Program-made: the position numbers and the translations under genes
Notes under the pieces: generated by a model
What the model was told of the DNA's origin: nothing
Databases searched by the model: none
Seen by the model: only the letters and a program-made list of their open reading frames with translations
From: an uncultured Eubacteriales bacterium
GTDB lineage: Bacteria; Bacillota; Clostridia; Peptostreptococcales; Anaerovoracaceae
Reading direction: 5' to 3'
Length of the DNA stretch: 23,216 nt
NCBI GenBank assembly: GCA_900542245.1
Contig: UQMQ01000018.1
Coordinates: 1-23,216 of the forward strand
Part shown: piece by piece, positions 5,574 to 12,977 of the stretch
Numbering within the stretch: position 1 is the stretch's first letter
Layout of the letters: the number at the start of each line of letters is the position of its first letter

Positions 5574-7139
5574 ATGAGTTTATTAACTGTCGAAAAAGTC
5601 ACCCATGGATTCGGAGCGCGCCAGATTTTGGAGGACGCGTCCTTTCGTCTGCTCAAGGGAGAGCACATCGGGCTGATCGGCGCCAACGGCGAAGGCAAAT
5701 CCACCTTCCTGAACATCATCACCGGCAAGATCCTGCCGGACGCGGGCAAAATCACCTGGTCCCGCCACGTGACCGTCGGCTATTTAGACCAGCATACCGT
5801 ACTCAAAAAAGGCATGACGATCCGCGAGGTCCTGCACACCGCGTTTAATCACATGCATGACCTGGAGGCCGAAATGCTCAAACTGTATGAGGATATGGCG
5901 CTGCCGGAGAACGCGGACAAGATGGATGAGATGATGGAGGATGCCGGAGAGATCCAGCAGATCCTCGAATACAGCGGCTTCTATCAGCTGGACGCGAAGA
6001 TCGAGGAAGTCGCGGGCGGTCTGGGTCTGCGCGACATCGGACTGGATCGCGATGTTTCCGATTTGTCCGGCGGGCAAAGAACCAAAGTGCTTCTGGTCAA
6101 GCTGCTGCTCGAAAATCCATCGATTCTGATCCTCGATGAGCCGACCAACTATCTGGACCACGAGCATATCGTCTGGCTGACACGCTATCTGCAGGACTAC
6201 GAAAACGCTTTCATTCTCGTATCGCACGACATGGAATTCCTCAATTCTGTAGTCAACGTCATCTACAATCTGGACGGCGGCAACCTGACACGCTACACCG
6301 GCGACTACGAAAACTTCCGCCGCATGTACGAGATCCAAAAATCACAGGAAAAAGCTGCCTACGAGCGCCAGCAGGCGGAGATCGAAAAGCTGGAGGATTT
6401 TATCGCGCGCAACAAGGCGCGCGTGGCGACCCGCGGCATGGCGCATTCCCGCCAGAAACAGCTCGACAAGATGGAAATCTTAGAGCGTCCGACGGAGAAG
6501 ATCAAGCCGGAGTTCCAATTCCTGATGGCAAGAACGCCGAGCCGCTTCGTCGTGGAAGCGAAGGATCTTGTCATCGGCTACAGCCAGGACGAACCGCTGA
6601 CCCGTCCGGTCTCCTTTACGCTGGAACGCGGGCAGAAGGTCGCCATCGTCGGCACCAACGGTCTCGGCAAGTCCACCCTCCTAAAGACGATCCTCGGCAA
6701 ACTGCCGCCGCTTGGCGGAGAAGTACAGCTGGGCGATTATCTTTTCCCGGGCTATTTCGAGCAGGAGGCGGCGCGCGATTCGCAGGAAACGGCGCTGGAT
6801 ACCTTCTGGGCGCAGTTTCCGTCTATGGAGAACCGGGAGGTGCGGCTTTGTCTCGCCAAGTGCGGTCTGACGAACGAGCATATCACCAGCCAGATGCGCG
6901 TACTCAGCGGCGGCGAAAACGCCAAGGTACGGCTGGCGATTGTGATGAACCGCGAGCACAACTGGCTGATTCTCGACGAGCCGACCAACCATCTGGACGT
7001 AGACGCCAAGGACGAGCTGAAGCGCGCGCTGACGGAATTCCCCGGCACCATCCTTTTGGTATCGCATGATCCGCTCTTCTACGAGGACTTCGTCACCGAC
7101 ATCTGGAATGTCGAGGACTGGACGACGAAGATCGTATAA
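5574..7139 (+). CDS. ABC-F family ATPase (ribosome-associated)
   Basis: A 521-residue soluble protein with two ABC ATPase domains and no membrane segments, the hallmark of ABC-F proteins that act at the ribosomal E site in translation or antibiotic protection. Domain 1 has Walker A GANGEGKST, signature LSGGQRTK and Walker B ILILDEPTNYLD. A charged linker (KAAYERQQAEIEKLEDFI) follows. Domain 2 has GTNGLGKST, LSGGENAK and WLILDEPTNHLD. ATG 5574 is chosen because AAAGGAG lies 8 bases upstream and translation begins directly with the family-typical first strand. Length is close to YbiT/YkpA-like housekeeping members. I do not assign a resistance role, because the linker is not long and nothing nearby suggests one. 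It is monocistronic, ending at a strong terminator. Confidence 0.92.
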   Translation: MSLLTVEKVTHGFGARQILEDASFRLLKGEHIGLIGANGEGKSTFLNIITGKILPDAGKITWSRHVTVGYLDQHTVLKKGMTIREVLHTAFNHMHDLEAEMLKLYEDMALPENADKMDEMMEDAGEIQQILEYSGFYQLDAKIEEVAGGLGLRDIGLDRDVSDLSGGQRTKVLLVKLLLENPSILILDEPTNYLDHEHIVWLTRYLQDYENAFILVSHDMEFLNSVVNVIYNLDGGNLTRYTGDYENFRRMYEIQKSQEKAAYERQQAEIEKLEDFIARNKARVATRGMAHSRQKQLDKMEILERPTEKIKPEFQFLMARTPSRFVVEAKDLVIGYSQDEPLTRPVSFTLERGQKVAIVGTNGLGKSTLLKTILGKLPPLGGEVQLGDYLFPGYFEQEAARDSQETALDTFWAQFPSMENREVRLCLAKCGLTNEHITSQMRVLSGGENAKVRLAIVMNREHNWLILDEPTNHLDVDAKDELKRALTEFPGTILLVSHDPLFYEDFVTDIWNVEDWTTKIV

Positions 7140-7160
7140 CACAATTCTGCGCGAAAAAAG

Positions 7161-7222
7161 AAACCCGCTGGAGTAAGGCCGCGGCAGTGCATGCCCGGCT
7201 TCCCGGCGGGTTTTGTTTTTTT
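7161..7222 (+). terminator. rho-independent terminator between convergent genes
   Basis: AAACCCGC (7161-7168) pairs with GCGGGTTT (7206-7213), and the stem extends inward by about three pairs to an extended GC-rich loop. It is followed by TTTTGTTTTTTT. On the other strand the hairpin is followed by TTTCTTTTTTC, so it can also end the minus-strand gene at 7261. Confidence 0.8.
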
Positions 7223-7260
7223 CGCTTTCGGCACAAGGTCTGCCAAAGGCTTTTACATGG

Positions 7261-7986
7261 TTACATCCGTTCGATCGCGTCGAGGATCGTCACATGGTCC
7301 TCCGCGGATTCGTTGACATCCTCCTGTTCACGATAGCTTTTCATAATATCCGCGAAAATCTCCGCGGTCGAAGGCGGCGTGTAGCTGATGCAGTTTGCGC
7401 CCGCCTCGATGGTCGCCAAAATGCTTTGCGGCGTTGGTCCTCCGGTCGCGATGATCGGTACCTTCGGGAATTTTTCTCTGATTTTTTTCACCACAAGTGG
7501 TGTGCGGGACGCTGCCGATACATTCAGAATCGAAACACCCGCGTCCAGTCTTGCCTGAATATCCGCGCTCTCGTGGATGACCGTCGCGATGATCGGCACA
7601 TCGACCGTCGTGCTGATCAGTTTAATATTGTCATTGGTCACCGGCGCGTTGACTACCACGCCCCATGCGCCGTCTCCCTCAGCGTCCTTGGCGATGATCG
7701 CCGAACGCACGCCGTTGGTAATGCCGCCGCCGACACCGACAAAGACCGGCATCGGTGCCACGTTGATGATCGACTGCGAAATCACCTGCTGCGGCGTAAA
7801 CGGATAAACAGCCAGCACCGCGTCCGCATTGCAGCTGCGAATGATCGCGATATCCGTCGTAAAAATGACGGATTTGATACGTTTTCCCATGATCACGATG
7901 CCCTTGGCTCTGTAAATCTCCTCCGGCATCTCCAAATATTTTGATCTCAGTTTCCCCGCGATTCTCGGCAATTCCTTCTGATCCAT
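7261..7986 (-). CDS. conserved TIM-barrel protein of unknown function
   Basis: A 241-residue soluble protein. The pattern is that of a phosphate-binding TIM barrel: IKSVIFTTDIAIIR and ADAVLAVYPFTPQQ early, a glycine-rich FVGVGGGITNG loop near the middle, GAWGVVVNAPV, VPIIATVIHES, and a late PIIATGGPTPQSILATIEAGANCISYTPP strand-loop like the C-terminal phosphate site of IMPDH/tryptophan-pathway barrels. I recall similar clostridial proteins being labelled only as hydrolases, without known chemistry. ATG 7986 has AGGAGG 7 bases upstream. It follows ylmH by 22 bases on the same strand, so the two are probably co-transcribed. The substrate is unknown. Confidence 0.8.
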   Translation of the reverse strand: MDQKELPRIAGKLRSKYLEMPEEIYRAKGIVIMGKRIKSVIFTTDIAIIRSCNADAVLAVYPFTPQQVISQSIINVAPMPVFVGVGGGITNGVRSAIIAKDAEGDGAWGVVVNAPVTNDNIKLISTTVDVPIIATVIHESADIQARLDAGVSILNVSAASRTPLVVKKIREKFPKVPIIATGGPTPQSILATIEAGANCISYTPPSTAEIFADIMKSYREQEDVNESAEDHVTILDAIERM

Positions 7987-8008
7987 ATAACCGCCTCCTG
8001 TTCTTCTC

Positions 8009-8809
8009 TTACATGTATTTATCCACGCTGATATACAGCTTCCCTTTTTTGGAGGTGCCGTTTATCCCGTGGTAGATTGCTTTGCCCTTGCCGCGCAGGA
8101 CGATCTTTTCCCCGCCCTTCAGCGACATGTCAGGCTTTGTTGTTTCCACACCGTTTACGAAGACTCTCCCCGCGAGGATCGCTTCTGTCGCGAGCCTTCT
8201 GGAGAGACCGTACGCTGCTGCTATTATATTATCAATTCTAGGTGAAGATACCGTGAAATGCAAGCAATTTGTCTGTGATTCGCGATAGGAAAGTTCAAAA
8301 ATTGACAGAATTTTAACATCTGTTTCAAACCTGCCGACATGTCGAAAGTTCTGCGCAAGATAAGCACACATTTCCTTCATCGCGAGGATCTGCGCGCCGC
8401 ACTCCGTCACGATAATGTCGCCGACCTTTTCCCGGCGGATTCCCTCTCCCATCAGTGCGCCCAGGTAATCCCGATGCGTCAGCTTTTCGCGCGCCGCCGA
8501 AGCAACACGAACGTCAAGCAGCGCGATCGGGCAGTCATCCGGATTTTCTCTGAAATATTCCAGAAGGTCTGCGTCCTGTGCCTGCGGCGCAAGCCCCGTA
8601 TAGTCCGGCAGGAACAGCACCTGTCTGCGCTCCGCTTCCGGATAGCCGCCGAACAGGTATACGTTTTCTTTGGCATGTACGCGCAAAAATCCGGACAGCG
8701 CGCTCTGCTGCTCCAGGCTCAAAAAATCGCTGCTCATCATGGTATAATAATCTAAAAAACGCTCGTATTTCTCTTCGACCGTTTTCAAAAAAATCTTGTT
8801 TTCATCCAT
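8009..8809 (-). CDS. ylmH: YlmH-type S4-domain RNA-binding protein
   Basis: A 266-residue protein with the YlmH layout: an N-terminal region (FLDYYTMMSSDFLSLEQQ, then VYLFGGYPEAERR), a middle RNP-like domain (LTHRDYLGALMGEGIRREKVGDI) and a C-terminal S4 domain (about 185-250: SSPRIDNIIAAAYGLSRR, VFVNGVETTKPD, LRGKGKAIYHG). YlmH binds the large ribosomal subunit and in Bacillus can act in the RqcH ribosome-rescue pathway alongside or instead of RqcP. In many Firmicutes it sits in the sepF/ylm division cluster; here it is separate and paired with a TIM-barrel gene. ATG 8809 follows a weak GAGAAG site. Confidence 0.85.
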   Translation of the reverse strand: MDENKIFLKTVEEKYERFLDYYTMMSSDFLSLEQQSALSGFLRVHAKENVYLFGGYPEAERRQVLFLPDYTGLAPQAQDADLLEYFRENPDDCPIALLDVRVASAAREKLTHRDYLGALMGEGIRREKVGDIIVTECGAQILAMKEMCAYLAQNFRHVGRFETDVKILSIFELSYRESQTNCLHFTVSSPRIDNIIAAAYGLSRRLATEAILAGRVFVNGVETTKPDMSLKGGEKIVLRGKGKAIYHGINGTSKKGKLYISVDKYM

Positions 8810-8836
8810 ATTTCTTCTCTTTTTTTACTGATTTCG

Positions 8837-8865
8837 CTGAATTTTTTCTCTGAATGTGTTAGAAT
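8837..8865 (+). promoter_or_regulatory. extended -10 promoter for the TSCPD/CDF pair
   Basis: Plus strand: TGT-TAGAAT extended -10 with a weak CTGAAT 17 bases upstream. It leaves a leader of about 90 bases (8872-8961) before the TSCPD gene. The leader contains an imperfect hairpin around CGGACGG...CCGTTCCG but no riboswitch family that I recognise. Confidence 0.45.
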
Positions 8866-8961
8866 AGACATAATGCGCGGACGGGTGACCGTTCCGGTGC
8901 ATACAAAACACAGGTCTATTTTACCATAAACAAACCTAGCTTTGAAAGGAGTTTTTACCGT

Positions 8962-9213
8962 ATGAAATACGAATATCAGCCAAAGGGCGTCTGCGCCCGC
9001 AAGATTTATTTAGATGTAGAAGACGGCGTTGTCAAAGAGGTCGCTTTTGAGGGCGGCTGTGACGGCAACCATAAGGGGCTTTGCGCCTTAGTCAAGGACA
9101 TGCCTTGCGAGGCGGTAAGGGACAAGCTGTCCGGCATTCACTGCGGATTCCGCCAGACCTCATGTCCGGATCAACTCGCGAAGGCAGTGGAAGAGGCGAT
9201 GCAGCATGCATGA
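8962..9213 (+). CDS. TSCPD domain protein (TIGR03905-type)
   Basis: An 83-residue protein consisting of a single TSCPD domain: GVCARKIYLDVEDGVV, FEGGCDGNHKGLCALV, GIHCGFRQTSCPDQLA. Similar domains occur at the end of some ribonucleotide reductases, and stand-alone forms are common in Clostridia. The spaced cysteines suggest metal binding, but no reaction is known. ATG 8962 has AAAGGAG at normal distance. The last 8 bases overlap the CDF transporter gene, indicating translational coupling. Confidence 0.88.
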   Translation: MKYEYQPKGVCARKIYLDVEDGVVKEVAFEGGCDGNHKGLCALVKDMPCEAVRDKLSGIHCGFRQTSCPDQLAKAVEEAMQHA

Positions 9214-10387
9214 TTGGATTTTTCGTAAGCTGATTTCTGATTATGAAGACGTCAAAAATCCCGCAGTGCGGGATCAATACGGCAAGGTCGCGGGTGTTAT
9301 GGGCATTCTCTCCAACACCCTGCTTTGCGTAATGAAAATTCTGGTCGGTCTGCTTTCCGGCAGTATCGCCATCGTTGCCGACGCGGTCAACAATCTCGCC
9401 GATGCGTCTTCTTCACTGATCACGCTGATCGGCTTCAAGCTGGCTGCCATGCCGGAGGACAAGGAGCATCCTTACGGACACGCCCGCATCGAGTATCTGG
9501 CGGGGCTTTTGGTTTCGGTTATTATCATCGTCGTGGGGCTGGAGCTGGGCAAGAGCTCGATCGAGAAGATTCTTGCCCCGACACCGACGGAATTCAGCCT
9601 GACCGTCGTGATCGTCCTGCTGCTTGCCATCGGCATCAAGATTTGGCAGGCGTGCTTCAATGTGCAGGCCGGCAAAAAAATCAACTCCATGACGCTGATC
9701 GCGACCGGTGCGGACAGCCGTAACGATGTGATCGCGACCTCCGCGGTGCTGCTCAGCCTTTTGATCGGGCATTTCTTTGATCTGCAGATCGATGGCTATA
9801 TGGGCGTTTTGGTCGCCTTATTCATCGTCTGGTCCGGCATCGGTCTGGTGCGCGAAACCGTCAGCCCGCTGCTCGGAGAGGCGCCGGATCCTGCCTTGGT
9901 CAGGGACATTGAGGAAACCGCCATGCAGCATGACGGCGTGCTCGGCATCCATGATCTGGTTGTACATAATTACGGTCCCGGCAAGATTTTTGCTTCCATG
10001 CATGTCGAGGTCGATGCCGCTGTCGATATTACGACCAGCCATGATATGGTGGACAATATCGAGCATGAAATCTCCAAGAAGCTGCATATCAGCTGCACGG
10101 TTCATATGGATCCGATCAATCTCAGTGATCCGAACCGAGCGCCGCTCAAACAGATTCTCGGCAAGGCGATCGCGGGACTGGACGGTGTCATCAACTTCCA
10201 TGACCTGCGCCTGGTCTCCGGTCCGACCCATACCAATGTCGTCTTTGATGTCGCGGTGTCTCCGGACTGCAAGCTGAGCGGCGAGGAAATCACGAAAACG
10301 CTCTCTGCCGCCGTTTCCGCCTACAATCCGGATTTTCGCACCGTGATCGAGTTCGACCGCGCTTATGTGGATACGGAACGCGCCTAG
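9206..10387 (+). CDS. cation diffusion facilitator (CDF) metal exporter
   Basis: A 393-residue membrane transporter with about six hydrophobic segments in residues 25-220 and a cytoplasmic domain after that. The metal site is visible as DAVNNLAD in helix 2 and DSRNDV in helix 5, with HPYGHARIEY between helices 2 and 3. Asp at the first helix-2 position, instead of the His of zinc-type CDFs, fits a manganese- or iron-type exporter. The C-terminal region holds a CDF dimerisation domain (GVLGIHDLVVHNYGPGKIFA) and then a further ~85-residue similar segment (GVINFHDLRLVSGPTHTNVV), so the cytoplasmic part seems to contain two related copies. Proton-coupled efflux is the family mechanism. Translation is coupled to the TSCPD gene by overlap. 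Confidence 0.9.
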   Translation: MHDWIFRKLISDYEDVKNPAVRDQYGKVAGVMGILSNTLLCVMKILVGLLSGSIAIVADAVNNLADASSSLITLIGFKLAAMPEDKEHPYGHARIEYLAGLLVSVIIIVVGLELGKSSIEKILAPTPTEFSLTVVIVLLLAIGIKIWQACFNVQAGKKINSMTLIATGADSRNDVIATSAVLLSLLIGHFFDLQIDGYMGVLVALFIVWSGIGLVRETVSPLLGEAPDPALVRDIEETAMQHDGVLGIHDLVVHNYGPGKIFASMHVEVDAAVDITTSHDMVDNIEHEISKKLHISCTVHMDPINLSDPNRAPLKQILGKAIAGLDGVINFHDLRLVSGPTHTNVVFDVAVSPDCKLSGEEITKTLSAAVSAYNPDFRTVIEFDRAYVDTERA

Positions 10388-10752
10388 CGCTTCGGGATGA
10401 TTTCCATCCAGTAGCCGTCCGGATCCTCGATGAAATAAACACCGAACTGTGGATTCTCAAAGCAGACGCAGCCCATCTGCTTGTGTTTTGCCAGCGACGC
10501 CTCGTAATCATCGGTATAAAAACCGATGTGGATCTCATTATCTCCAAGGTCATAAGGTTCCTTGCGATCCGCGTACCAGGTCAGTTCCAGCTGGCAGGCA
10601 GCGCCCTCACTGCCCATGAACACGATTTTGGAGGCGCCGTCAGACGCTTCGATTCTTCTGATTTCCTGAAGCCCCAGCGCCTCCTCATAGAATTTCATCG
10701 ACTTTTCCAAATCCAGTACCGTGATACAGGCGTGATACATTGTAAACTTCAT
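10384..10752 (-). CDS. glyoxalase I-like VOC-family protein
   Basis: A 122-residue protein of the vicinal oxygen chelate fold with two beta-alpha-beta-beta-beta modules. The four metal-ligand positions of glyoxalase I are all present: His7, Glu56 (CQLELTWY), His75 (NEIHIGFYTDD) and Glu117 (GYWMEIIPKR). It could isomerise the hemithioacetal of methylglyoxal with a thiol, although related VOC enzymes use other substrates. GAAGG lies just upstream of ATG 10752. The gene is convergent with the CDF gene: the palindrome CTAG at 10384-10387 supplies the stop codon of both. Confidence 0.85.
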   Translation of the reverse strand: MKFTMYHACITVLDLEKSMKFYEEALGLQEIRRIEASDGASKIVFMGSEGAACQLELTWYADRKEPYDLGDNEIHIGFYTDDYEASLAKHKQMGCVCFENPQFGVYFIEDPDGYWMEIIPKR

Positions 10753-10818
10753 TTTGATATCCTTCTTTCTTAAAAAATCTTTATTCTTCTGATATTGGTA
10801 GCATTGCTTTCGCGCAGA

Positions 10819-10827
10819 TGGTATAAT
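10819..10827 (+). promoter_or_regulatory. extended -10 promoter for the NfeD/SPFH pair
   Basis: TGG-TATAAT, a perfect extended -10 with no clear -35, about 47 bases upstream of the NfeD start codon. Confidence 0.5.
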
Positions 10828-10873
10828 TGAATAAATTATACTACTTTTTGCATCTTACGAAAAGGGGGATTCT

Positions 10874-11332
10874 ATGATTATATTTGGAATATCAGTCAGC
10901 ATGATCGTGTTCTGGCTCGCGCTGGCGCTGATCTTTTTGGTCATCGAAGCGCTGACAGCCGGTCTGACAACGATCTGGTTCGCCGGCGGCGCGTTTGTGG
11001 CACTGCTTGCGGCACTGATCGATGTGCCGATCGCGCTGCAGATCGTGATTTTCTTCGTTGTATCCATCTGTTTTCTGGTCTTTACGCGCAAAATCTTCGT
11101 AGAAAAGCTTAAGACCGGTTCCGAAAAGACCAATGTGGATGCCCTGATCGGAGAAAAAGCCATCGTCGTTCAGCCGATCCAGCCGTTTGCAGTCGGTCAG
11201 GTCAAGGTCAACGGACAGGTCTGGTCCGCGGTCGGCACAAGACCGGAAACGACCATCGAACAGGGAACGGAGGTCAAAATCCATGCCGTTGAGGGCGTCA
11301 AACTGGTTGTCGTACCGGTGAAAAAAGATTAG
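10874..11332 (+). CDS. NfeD-like membrane protein
   Basis: A 152-residue protein. Two hydrophobic stretches fill about residues 1-75 (including IFLVIEALTAGLTTIWFAGG), followed by a soluble OB-fold-like domain (DALIGEKAIVVQPIQPFAVG, GQVWSAV, IEQGTEVKIHAVEGVKLVV). This is the short NfeD form, without the ClpP-like protease domain. NfeD proteins pair with SPFH/stomatin-type proteins and are thought to help organise membrane microdomains. AAAGGGGG lies upstream of ATG 10874, and the SPFH partner follows 56 bases downstream. Confidence 0.88.
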   Translation: MIIFGISVSMIVFWLALALIFLVIEALTAGLTTIWFAGGAFVALLAALIDVPIALQIVIFFVVSICFLVFTRKIFVEKLKTGSEKTNVDALIGEKAIVVQPIQPFAVGQVKVNGQVWSAVGTRPETTIEQGTEVKIHAVEGVKLVVVPVKKD

Positions 11333-11388
11333 CCAAATAAAGTTATCGCATAAACATAAGCACAGAAACAAAAGAAAGGAATCAGATT

Positions 11389-12285
11389 ATGGGAATTATT
11401 AAGTTAGTTGTTATCCTTGTATTGATCGCGATCGCGATCGGTCTTCTGGTAACGAATATTCGTATCGTACCGCAGGCAAGAGCCTATGTCGTGGAACGTC
11501 TTGGGGCATACCACGGAACCTGGCAGGTAGGCCTGCACTTCAAGGTGCCGCTGATCGACAAGATCTCAAGAAAGGTCTCTCTGAAAGAGAAGGTCATCGA
11601 CTTCCCGCCGCAGCCGGTTATCACCAAGGATAACGTGACGATGGAGATCGATACGGTCATCTACTTCCAGATCACCGACCCGAAGCTCTACACCTACGGT
11701 GTCGAAAGCCCGATGGACGCCATCGAAAACCTGACCGCGACTACGCTCAGAAACATCATTGGTGAGTTAGAGCTCGACGAGTCTCTGACCAGCCGTGAGC
11801 ACATCAACTCCAAGATCAGACTCGTACTGGACGAGGCGACGGACCCATGGGGTATCAAGATCAACCGCGTGGAAGTGAAGAACATCACACCGCCGCGTGA
11901 CATCCAGACCGCCATGGAAAAGCAGATGAGAGCAGAACGGGAAAGACGTGAAGCCATCCTCATCGCAGAGGGCGAAAAGAAGTCCGCGATTCTCATCGCA
12001 GAGGGTCAGAAGGAGGCGGCTATCTTAGAGGCAGAGGCGAAGAAGCAGACTGCAATCAAGGAAGCCGAAGGTCAGTCGCAAGCGATTCTGATGATTAATC
12101 AGGCGACCGCCGATGGTCTCAAGCTCATCAAGGACGCGCAGCTTGACGACGCTGTCATCAAGCTCAAGAGCCTCGAAGCTTTCCAGAAAGCCGCGGACGG
12201 ACAGGCGACCAAGATCATCATTCCATCCGAGATCCAGGGCATCGCAGGGCTTGCAGCCTCTGTAAAGGAACTGGTCAAGGATTGA
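11389..12285 (+). CDS. SPFH/stomatin-family membrane protein (QmcA/YbbK-like)
   Basis: A 298-residue protein with one N-terminal membrane helix (about residues 3-24) followed by an SPFH domain (IVPQARAYVVERLGAYHGTW, VITKDNVTMEIDTVIYFQI, MDAIENLTATTLRNIIGELEL). A long Ala/Glu/Lys-rich coiled coil of roughly residues 175-240 follows (repeated ILIAEGEKK-like segments). Such proteins form large ring-like oligomers at the membrane and often associate with proteases or NfeD partners. The ribosome binding site AAAGGAA precedes ATG 11389. It is the last gene of the NfeD/SPFH unit; the transcript would run through the hairpin repeats and the palindrome to the terminator at 12742. Confidence 0.9.
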   Translation: MGIIKLVVILVLIAIAIGLLVTNIRIVPQARAYVVERLGAYHGTWQVGLHFKVPLIDKISRKVSLKEKVIDFPPQPVITKDNVTMEIDTVIYFQITDPKLYTYGVESPMDAIENLTATTLRNIIGELELDESLTSREHINSKIRLVLDEATDPWGIKINRVEVKNITPPRDIQTAMEKQMRAERERREAILIAEGEKKSAILIAEGQKEAAILEAEAKKQTAIKEAEGQSQAILMINQATADGLKLIKDAQLDDAVIKLKSLEAFQKAADGQATKIIIPSEIQGIAGLAASVKELVKD

Positions 12286-12296
12286 TTTACATGCAG

Positions 12297-12493
12297 CGCG
12301 ATGCTTTTGAAAAAAAGCCTGCATCGCGCATCGATTGCTGATTGCACGCGATGCTTTTGAAAAAAGCCTGCATCGCGCATCGATTGCTGATTGCACGCGA
12401 TGCTTTTGAAAAAAGTCTGCATCGCGTATCGAATGCTGATTACACGCGATGCTTTTGAAAAAAGCCTGCATCGCGTATCGAATGCTGATTACA
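12297..12493 (+). repeat. four tandem copies of a 49-50 bp hairpin repeat
   Basis: Copies are 12297-12346 (50 bp, one extra A), 12347-12395, 12396-12444 and 12445-12493. Each begins with CGCGATGC, which pairs with GCATCGCG 15 bases later, and the loop contains a second possible stem (GCTTTT/AAAAGC). Copies 1-2 share one set of variants and copies 3-4 another, so they grew by duplication of units or pairs. The period is not a multiple of three and stop codons occur, so this is not a coding repeat. It begins 12 bases after the SPFH stop codon. The unit shares AAAAGCCTGCA with the terminator stem at 12742-12752. Confidence 0.9.
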
Positions 12494-12669
12494 CGCACAC
12501 GCCGAAGCCCCTTGCGGTTGGTCCTCGAACTGCATGATTTCACCAAGTCCCTCGCCGTCCTTTGGACATTTTGCGAAAACGGCGCAAAATGTCAGCAAAG
12601 CACGCTGCTCGCTCGTTTGGGAAATCATCGACGTTCTGCGGAGACCGCGCGAGGCTTGGCGTGTGCGTG
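12492..12669 (+). repeat. long imperfect palindrome (about 178 bp), structured element
   Basis: Concentric inverted repeats share one centre near 12580. CACGCACACGCC (12492-12503) pairs with GGCGTGTGCGTG (12658-12669), AAGCC (12505) with GGCTT (12653), GAAC (12527) with GTTC (12633), ATGATTTC (12534-12541) with GAAATCAT (12621-12628), and a perfect 11-bp inner stem GACATTTTGCG (12565-12575) with CGCAAAATGTC (12583-12593). As RNA it would fold into one long hairpin; as DNA it resembles a MITE or other non-autonomous palindrome. No transposase and no clear target duplication are visible. The left end abuts the last 49-bp repeat. The 12670-12741 stretch shows nothing further. Confidence 0.75.
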
Positions 12670-12741
12670 CAAAACATATCTTGATGGTATCAGACTGATA
12701 CGCGATCGGACAAAAATCCCGTATTCAGTCTTGTAGACTAC

Positions 12742-12769
12742 AAAAGCCTGCACCGGATGCAGGCTTTTT
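12742..12769 (+). terminator. rho-independent terminator of the NfeD/SPFH unit
   Basis: AAAAGCCTGCA (12742-12752), 5-base loop CCGGA, TGCAGGCTTTT (12758-12768), then T-rich sequence: a perfect 11-bp stem. Confidence 0.92.
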
Positions 12770-12844
12770 CCTTTTCTATATTGTCCAAACACAAATGTCA
12801 ACCATCGCTGGCTTATTTATGCTTCTATACTCCCGACTGTTTAT

Positions 12845-12967
12845 TTAATCTATGACGAAAGTGCAGCCATCGCCCTTGTCACATTGGTATACAAGTGTAT
12901 ACCCTGTCTTTCCCACTTTAATGTCTGCATCACTCGGACGAAAAACTTCATAGAGCCCTGCCTGCAT
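12845..12967 (-). pseudogene. detached pilin C-terminal fragment
   Basis: A 40-codon minus-strand frame from ATG 12967 to TAA 12845. It starts MQAGLYEVFR and contains GYTLVYQCDKGDGC. The intact pilin just upstream ends with MQAGSYAVIR then GYEITYICDKHDC, so the two are related along the whole fragment, including the MQAG start and paired cysteines. An in-frame TAG lies two codons before the ATG, and no N-terminal pilin helix precedes it. It looks like the 3' end of a second pilin gene whose body was lost, or a spare 3' cassette. It begins 10 bases after the pilin stop codon. The remainder of 12770-12844 shows nothing recognisable. Confidence 0.6.
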
Positions 12968-12977
12968 TTCTGCCTAA

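Noticed and set aside
12297..12493. Possible CRISPR array
   Set aside because: Units are contiguous with no unique spacers, each unit is itself a hairpin, and no cas genes are near.
12025..12546. Minus-strand frames with repeated peptide segments across the tandem repeat array
   Set aside because: The 49-bp period shifts frame each unit, and the frames run antisense into the SPFH gene. The repetition is a by-product of the DNA repeats.
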